Origin: Candidatus Nanopelagicales bacterium | GTDB lineage: Bacteria; Actinomycetota; Actinomycetes; S36-B12 | Assembly (NCBI GenBank): GCA_018399515.1 | Contig: JAGYOB010000217.1 | Span: 1-6,997, forward strand | Direction: 5' to 3' | Length of the DNA: 6,997 nt | In this document: positions 1-6,997 of the stretch, in pieces | Layout of the letters: every line of letters starts with the position of its first letter | Position numbering within the stretch: position 1 is the first letter of the stretch | Notes under the pieces: generated by a model | Seen by the model: the letters and a program-made list of their open reading frames with translations, nothing else | Told to the model about the DNA's origin: nothing | Database searches by the model: none | Program-made: the position numbers and the translations under genes

Positions 1-1
1 C

Positions 2-2746
2 TCGGTGATGCAGACCCTGGAGAAGGACACGGTTGAGACCCAGGAGGAAGCACTCCTGGATCTGTATCGCAAACTTCGTCCGGGCGAGCCGCCGACGGTC
101 GACAATGCCCGCAATCTGCTGGAGAACTTCTACTTCAACCCCAAGCGCTACGACCTCGCCAAGGTGGGGCGTCACAAGGTGAACAAGAAGCTGGGCCTCG
201 ACGAGCCGCTCAGTCAGAGCACGATCTCCCGCGAGGATATCGCCGCGACGATCGAATACCTGGTGCTGCTGCATGCCGGTGAGCCGACCTACACCGGTCC
301 GCGTGGCGAGGTCAATGTCGAAACCGATGACATCGACCACTTCGGCAATCGTCGACTGCGCACGGTCGGTGAGTTGATCCAGAACCAGATCCGCACCGGC
401 CTGTCCCGGATGGAGCGTGTGGTTCGCGAGCGCATGACCACCCAGGATGTCGAGGCGATCACCCCGCAGACGCTGATCAATATCCGGCCGGTCGTTGCCG
501 CCATCAAGGAGTTCTTCGGGACTTCTCAGTTGTCGCAGTTCATGGATCAGACCAATCCGCTGGCAGGCTTGACGCACAAGCGTCGGCTGTCAGCTCTGGG
601 TCCTGGTGGTCTGTCCCGCGAGCGGGCAGGTTTCGAGGTGCGTGACGTCCACCCCTCGCACTACGGGCGCATGTGCCCAATCGAGACGCCTGAAGGCCCG
701 AACATCGGCCTGATCGGTTCGCTGTCCACCTATGGGCGAGTCAACGCATTCGGTTTCGTCGAGACGCCCTACCGCAAGGTCAAGAGCGGCAAGGTCACCG
801 ACACCATCGATTACCTCACCGCCGATGAAGAAGACCTGTACGTCATCGCTCAGGCCAATGCGCCGCTTTCGGACAACGGTTCTTTCGCTGAGGATCGTGT
901 CCTCGTGCGCCGCAAGGGCGGTGACGTCGACTACGTCGCACCTGACGATGTCGACTTCATGGACGTGTCCCCTCGACAACTGTGGTCGGTTGCCACAGCG
1001 ATGATCCCGTTCCTCGAGCATGATGACGCCAACCGTGCGCTCATGGGTTCGAACATGCAGCGACAGGCGGTTCCGCTGTTGCGTGCCCAGGCGCCCTTGG
1101 TCGGAACCGGCATGGAGTTCCACGCTGCCTATGACGCCGGTGACGTCGTCACCTCTGCCAAGGATGGCGTGGTGTCGGAGGTTTCGGCAGAGCACGTCGA
1201 AATCGCCCATGACGACGGCACTTACGCGACGTACCGGCTGCAGAAGTTTCATCGCTCCAACCAGGGGACGTGCTACAACCAGCGCGTCATCGTTGACGAG
1301 GGTGACCGGGTCGTCGTCGGCCAGATCCTGGCCGATGGTCCATCGACCGACCTGGGTGAGATGGCGCTGGGCAAGAACCTGCTGGTCGCGTTCATGTCCT
1401 GGGAGGGGCACAACTACGAGGACGCCATCATCTTGTCCCAGCGTCTGGTGCAAGACGATGTGCTCTCCAGTATTCACATCGAAGAGCACGAGATCGATGC
1501 TCGAGACACGAAACTGGGCCCCGAGGAGATCACGCGCGATATTCCGAATGTCTCCGAGGAGGTGCTCGCCGATCTCGACGATCGCGGCATCATCCGCATC
1601 GGTGCCGACGTCGTTCCCGGTGACATCCTCGTTGGCAAGGTCACGCCCAAGGGCGAGACCGAACTCACCCCCGAGGAGCGGTTGCTGCGTGCGATCTTCG
1701 GCGAGAAGGCCCGCGAGGTGCGTGACACGTCGCTGAAGGTGCCGCACGGTGAATCCGGGAAGGTCATCGGCGTTCGCGTCTTCGATCGCGATGAGGGGGA
1801 TGAGTTGCCTCCGGGTGTCAATCGCCTGGTGCGCGTGTACGTTGCGCAGAAGCGCAAGATCACCGAGGGCGACAAGCTCGCCGGACGTCACGGGAACAAG
1901 GGCGTCATCGCGAAGATCCTGCCTGTCGAGGACATGCCGTTCCTGCCCGATGGCACCCCGATCGACATCGTCCTCAACCCGCTGGGAGTTCCGGGTCGGA
2001 TGAATGTCGGCCAGGTGCTCGAGACGCACCTGGGATGGGTGGCGAGTTCGGGTTGGGAGGTCGACCCTGCTGATCCGCGTGGGGCGGCCCTGCCCGCCGA
2101 CGTGCGCCGTGCTGATCCGAATACGCGCGTTGCTACCCCGGTGTTCGATGGCGTACGTGAGGGTGAACTTGCGTTGCTACTCGATTCGACGCGTGCGACC
2201 GCCGATGGCGATCACCTCGTCGGCCCCGACGGCAAGGCGTCCTTACTCGATGGCCGGACCGGCGAGCCGTTCCCCGGTCGGTTCACGGTCGGTTACATGT
2301 ACATCCTGAAATTGCTGCACCTGGTCGACGACAAGATCCACGCGCGGTCGACCGGCCCGTACTCGATGATCACGCAGCAGCCGCTGGGCGGTAAGGCTCA
2401 GTTCGGTGGCCAGCGGTTCGGCGAGATGGAGGTGTGGGCGCTTGAGGCGTACGGCGCGGCCTATGCCCTGCAGGAACTGCTGACCATCAAGTCCGATGAC
2501 GTTCTCGGTCGCGTCAAGGTCTACGAGGCCATCGTCAAGGGTGAGAACATCCCTGAACCGGGCATTCCCGAATCCTTCAAGGTTCTTGTGAAGGAAATGC
2601 AGTCACTGTGCTTGAACGTCGAGGTGCTCTCCGGTGACGGTGTCGCCATCGAGATGCGTGATTCAGATGATGAGGTGTTCCGAGCCGCGGAGGAGCTCGG
2701 AATCGATCTGTCTCGGCGTGAGCCGAGCAGTGTCGAAGAGGTCTGA
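2..2746 (+). CDS. rpoB: RNA polymerase beta subunit, 5'-truncated
   Basis: This is the beta subunit of DNA-directed RNA polymerase, part of the cytoplasmic catalytic core. The reading frame is open through the left edge, so the first Met codons at 5-10 are internal and not the true start. Aligning the rifampicin-region Ser (residue 196 counted from position 5) with Ser450 of M. tuberculosis RpoB suggests about 250 N-terminal residues lie outside the window. Visible landmarks, counted from position 5: rifampicin region at residues 172-198 (SQLSQFMDQ, THKRRLSALGPGGL); IETPEGPNIGLI near 226-237; NYEDAIILSQR near 470-480; GDKLAGRHGNKG at 622-633, whose two lysines correspond to the catalytic-site Lys1065 and Lys1073 of E. 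coli; and the C-terminal GGKAQFGGQRFGEMEVWALEAYGAAY block near 795-820, which contacts beta'. Residues about 684-757 form the variable part. No frameshift or missing key residue was seen. The gene is followed by rpoC after 60 bases, as in the usual rpoBC operon. Confidence 0.98.
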   Translation, partial: SVMQTLEKDTVETQEEALLDLYRKLRPGEPPTVDNARNLLENFYFNPKRYDLAKVGRHKVNKKLGLDEPLSQSTISREDIAATIEYLVLLHAGEPTYTGPRGEVNVETDDIDHFGNRRLRTVGELIQNQIRTGLSRMERVVRERMTTQDVEAITPQTLINIRPVVAAIKEFFGTSQLSQFMDQTNPLAGLTHKRRLSALGPGGLSRERAGFEVRDVHPSHYGRMCPIETPEGPNIGLIGSLSTYGRVNAFGFVETPYRKVKSGKVTDTIDYLTADEEDLYVIAQANAPLSDNGSFAEDRVLVRRKGGDVDYVAPDDVDFMDVSPRQLWSVATAMIPFLEHDDANRALMGSNMQRQAVPLLRAQAPLVGTGMEFHAAYDAGDVVTSAKDGVVSEVSAEHVEIAHDDGTYATYRLQKFHRSNQGTCYNQRVIVDEGDRVVVGQILADGPSTDLGEMALGKNLLVAFMSWEGHNYEDAIILSQRLVQDDVLSSIHIEEHEIDARDTKLGPEEITRDIPNVSEEVLADLDDRGIIRIGADVVPGDILVGKVTPKGETELTPEERLLRAIFGEKAREVRDTSLKVPHGESGKVIGVRVFDRDEGDELPPGVNRLVRVYVAQKRKITEGDKLAGRHGNKGVIAKILPVEDMPFLPDGTPIDIVLNPLGVPGRMNVGQVLETHLGWVASSGWEVDPADPRGAALPADVRRADPNTRVATPVFDGVREGELALLLDSTRATADGDHLVGPDGKASLLDGRTGEPFPGRFTVGYMYILKLLHLVDDKIHARSTGPYSMITQQPLGGKAQFGGQRFGEMEVWALEAYGAAYALQELLTIKSDDVLGRVKVYEAIVKGENIPEPGIPESFKVLVKEMQSLCLNVEVLSGDGVAIEMRDSDDEVFRAAEELGIDLSRREPSSVEEV
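518..598 (+). other. rpoB: Rifampicin resistance-determining region of rpoB
   Basis: This segment encodes the beta residues equivalent to E. coli 507-533. The positions most often changed in rifampicin-resistant strains carry the sensitive-type residues: Gln513, Asp516, His526, Arg529 and Ser531 in E. coli numbering. Thr518 and Ala522 differ from E. coli Asn518 and Ser522, but the same Thr and Ala occur in wild-type Gram-positive beta subunits such as that of Bacillus subtilis, so they do not suggest resistance. The inference is a rifampicin-sensitive polymerase, as far as this cluster alone can show; the N-terminal cluster around E. coli Val146 lies outside the window. Confidence 0.9.
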
Positions 2747-2795
2747 CCGCTCACCCACAGTTCGACTCCTATCCCCGCAAAGCCCAACGGTAGAA

Positions 2796-2802
2796 AGAAG
2801 GA
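2796..2802 (+). promoter_or_regulatory. Shine-Dalgarno sequence of rpoC
   Basis: AGAAGGA lies four bases before the GTG at 2807, inside a purine run that begins at 2792. It can pair with the 3' end of 16S rRNA and supports the GTG as the start. The rest of the 60-base rpoB-rpoC gap shows no terminator-like hairpin and no convincing promoter, which fits co-transcription of the two genes. Confidence 0.75.
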
Positions 2803-2806
2803 TCCC

Positions 2807-6682
<3,876 letters not shown>

Positions 6683-6700
6683 AAGCGACCGCTGAGCGAG

Positions 6701-6738
6701 CACAGGGCCAGCAGCACAGGTCCAGCAGCACAGGGCCA
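6701..6738. repeat. 14-bp tandem repeat, about 2.7 copies, after rpoC
   Basis: The unit CACAGGGCCAGCAG occurs at 6701-6714, again at 6715-6728 with one change (CACAGGTCCAGCAG), and a third time in part at 6729-6738 (CACAGGGCCA). It begins 18 bases after the rpoC stop, and the last partial copy runs into the left arm of the following inverted repeat. It has no in-frame coding role for rpoC. It could have arisen by replication slippage. I know of no function for it. Confidence 0.85.
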
Positions 6739-6808
6739 CTGCCAAGACGACCCTAAGTTGCACCGCGCGCTGAATGCGCGGTGCAACTTAGGGTCGTCTT
6801 GACAGTGG
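6736..6808 (+). terminator. 33-bp inverted repeat, probable rpoC terminator hairpin
   Basis: Left arm 6736-6768 and right arm 6776-6808 pair at 32 of 33 positions, around the loop GCTGAAT. The one mismatch is C6742 against A6802. The transcript would fold into a very long, stable hairpin 54 bases after the rpoC stop, which suits transcript termination or 3'-end protection at the end of the operon. No run of T follows the stem on either strand, so it is not a canonical intrinsic terminator; actinobacterial terminators often lack a strong U-tract. A near-perfect arm of this length is longer than most terminators, so a mobile or repeated palindromic element is an alternative. The inverted repeat itself is certain; its role is inferred. 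Confidence 0.6.
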
Positions 6809-6824
6809 GGTCAGGGGTTAGGGT
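6799..6824 (+). promoter_or_regulatory. Putative promoter for the gene at 6831, possibly leaderless
   Basis: TAGGGT at 6819-6824 fits the TANNNT -10 pattern common in actinobacteria. Its last T lies exactly seven bases before the A of the ATG at 6831, which is the spacing expected if transcription starts on that A. A perfect TTGACA hexamer lies at 6799-6804, but the spacer to TAGGGT is only 14 bases, shorter than the usual 16-18, so it may not act as the -35 for this element. A separate promoter is expected here because a hairpin lies between rpoC and this gene. The alternative is that AGGG at 6820-6823 acts as a weak Shine-Dalgarno sequence on a longer transcript. Confidence 0.4.
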
Positions 6825-6830
6825 GCACCT

Positions 6831-6997
6831 ATGAGCGAGTCGACCGATCCGTCGCAGCAGGGATTCCCCGATTCACCTCGGGCGGATCAATCGGGGACTG
6901 TCCCCCCATCGCCCGGCGAGCAGGCGTGGCCCGCCGGTGACCAGCCACCCGGCGATGCGGCGCAACCTGCTGCGCAGTATCCGGGTCAGCCCCAACC
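6831..6997 (+). CDS. Unidentified protein with Pro/Gln/Gly-rich N-terminus, 3'-truncated
   Basis: An ATG at 6831 opens a frame with no stop to the right edge, giving 55 full codons. The visible protein begins MSESTDPSQQGFPDSP and ends with PAAQYPGQPQ. It is low in complexity, rich in Pro, Gln, Gly, Ala and Asp, with few basic or hydrophobic residues and no membrane segment or signal peptide so far. Disordered Pro/Gln-rich N-termini of this kind are common in actinobacterial membrane proteins, where they lie in the cytoplasm before transmembrane helices, but the part that would decide this is missing. The start is supported by the -10-like element just upstream; there is no strong Shine-Dalgarno sequence. 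It follows rpoC by 148 bases on the same strand but is separated from it by a long hairpin, so it is probably an independent unit. I do not recognise the gene. Confidence 0.65.
   Translation, partial: MSESTDPSQQGFPDSPRADQSGTVPPSPGEQAWPAGDQPPGDAAQPAAQYPGQPQ

Noticed and set aside
551..565. Thr and Ala at positions equivalent to E. coli 518 and 522 as possible rifampicin-resistance changes
   Set aside because: These residues are found in wild-type Gram-positive beta subunits such as that of Bacillus subtilis, and the main resistance positions here are sensitive-type.
590..2029. 479-codon open frame on the - strand opposite rpoB
   Set aside because: It lies entirely opposite conserved rpoB, and its length is explained by GC-biased third positions of the sense gene. 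The translation shows no recognisable domain.
2747..2806. Possible internal promoter or terminator between rpoB and rpoC
   Set aside because: I found no hairpin and no convincing -35/-10 pair in these 60 bases, only the Shine-Dalgarno sequence.
6683..6756. Reading frame continuing past the rpoC stop in another frame into the repeat region
   Set aside because: It starts inside rpoC in a shifted frame and ends in the hairpin arm, with no start signal of its own.

Overview
The window is a stretch of the actinobacterial RNA polymerase operon. It holds the 3' three-quarters of rpoB (cut by the left edge), a complete rpoC, a 148-base intergenic region, and the first 55 codons of another gene that runs off the right edge. 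All genes are on the + strand. Both polymerase proteins match what I know of Actinomycetia, including Mycobacterium-type sequences: the beta C-terminus with an ending like LSRREPSSVEEV, the beta' start MLDVNFFDELRIG, and the Ala/Arg/Glu-rich coiled-coil insertion near beta' residues 140-230. With high GC at third codon positions, GTG as the rpoC start, and the absence of the long proteobacterial beta' trigger-loop insertion, this points to a high-GC Gram-positive actinobacterium. I cannot name the genus.

Layout: rpoB occupies positions 2-2746. A 60-base gap with a purine-rich Shine-Dalgarno sequence leads to rpoC at 2807-6682. Positions 6683-6830 are non-coding and dense in structure. They contain about 2.7 copies of a 14-bp tandem repeat, then a nearly perfect 33-bp inverted repeat (32 of 33 pairs, 7-base loop), then a TTGACA hexamer, G-rich tracts and a TANNNT -10-like element placed so that transcription could begin at or very near the ATG of the next gene (6831). 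That gene starts with a Pro/Gln/Gly-rich, low-complexity segment and cannot be identified from what is visible.

Functionally, beta and beta' form the catalytic core of RNA polymerase. Beta carries the rifampicin pocket and part of the nucleotide channel; beta' carries the Mg-binding NADFDGD motif, bridge helix, trigger loop and two zinc sites. All key residues I checked are present and I see no frameshift. The two rpo genes are ordinary housekeeping genes. The only region that deserves real attention is 6683-6830, where an operon end and a new, possibly leaderless, transcription start are packed into about 150 bases. I found no convincing new biological system.
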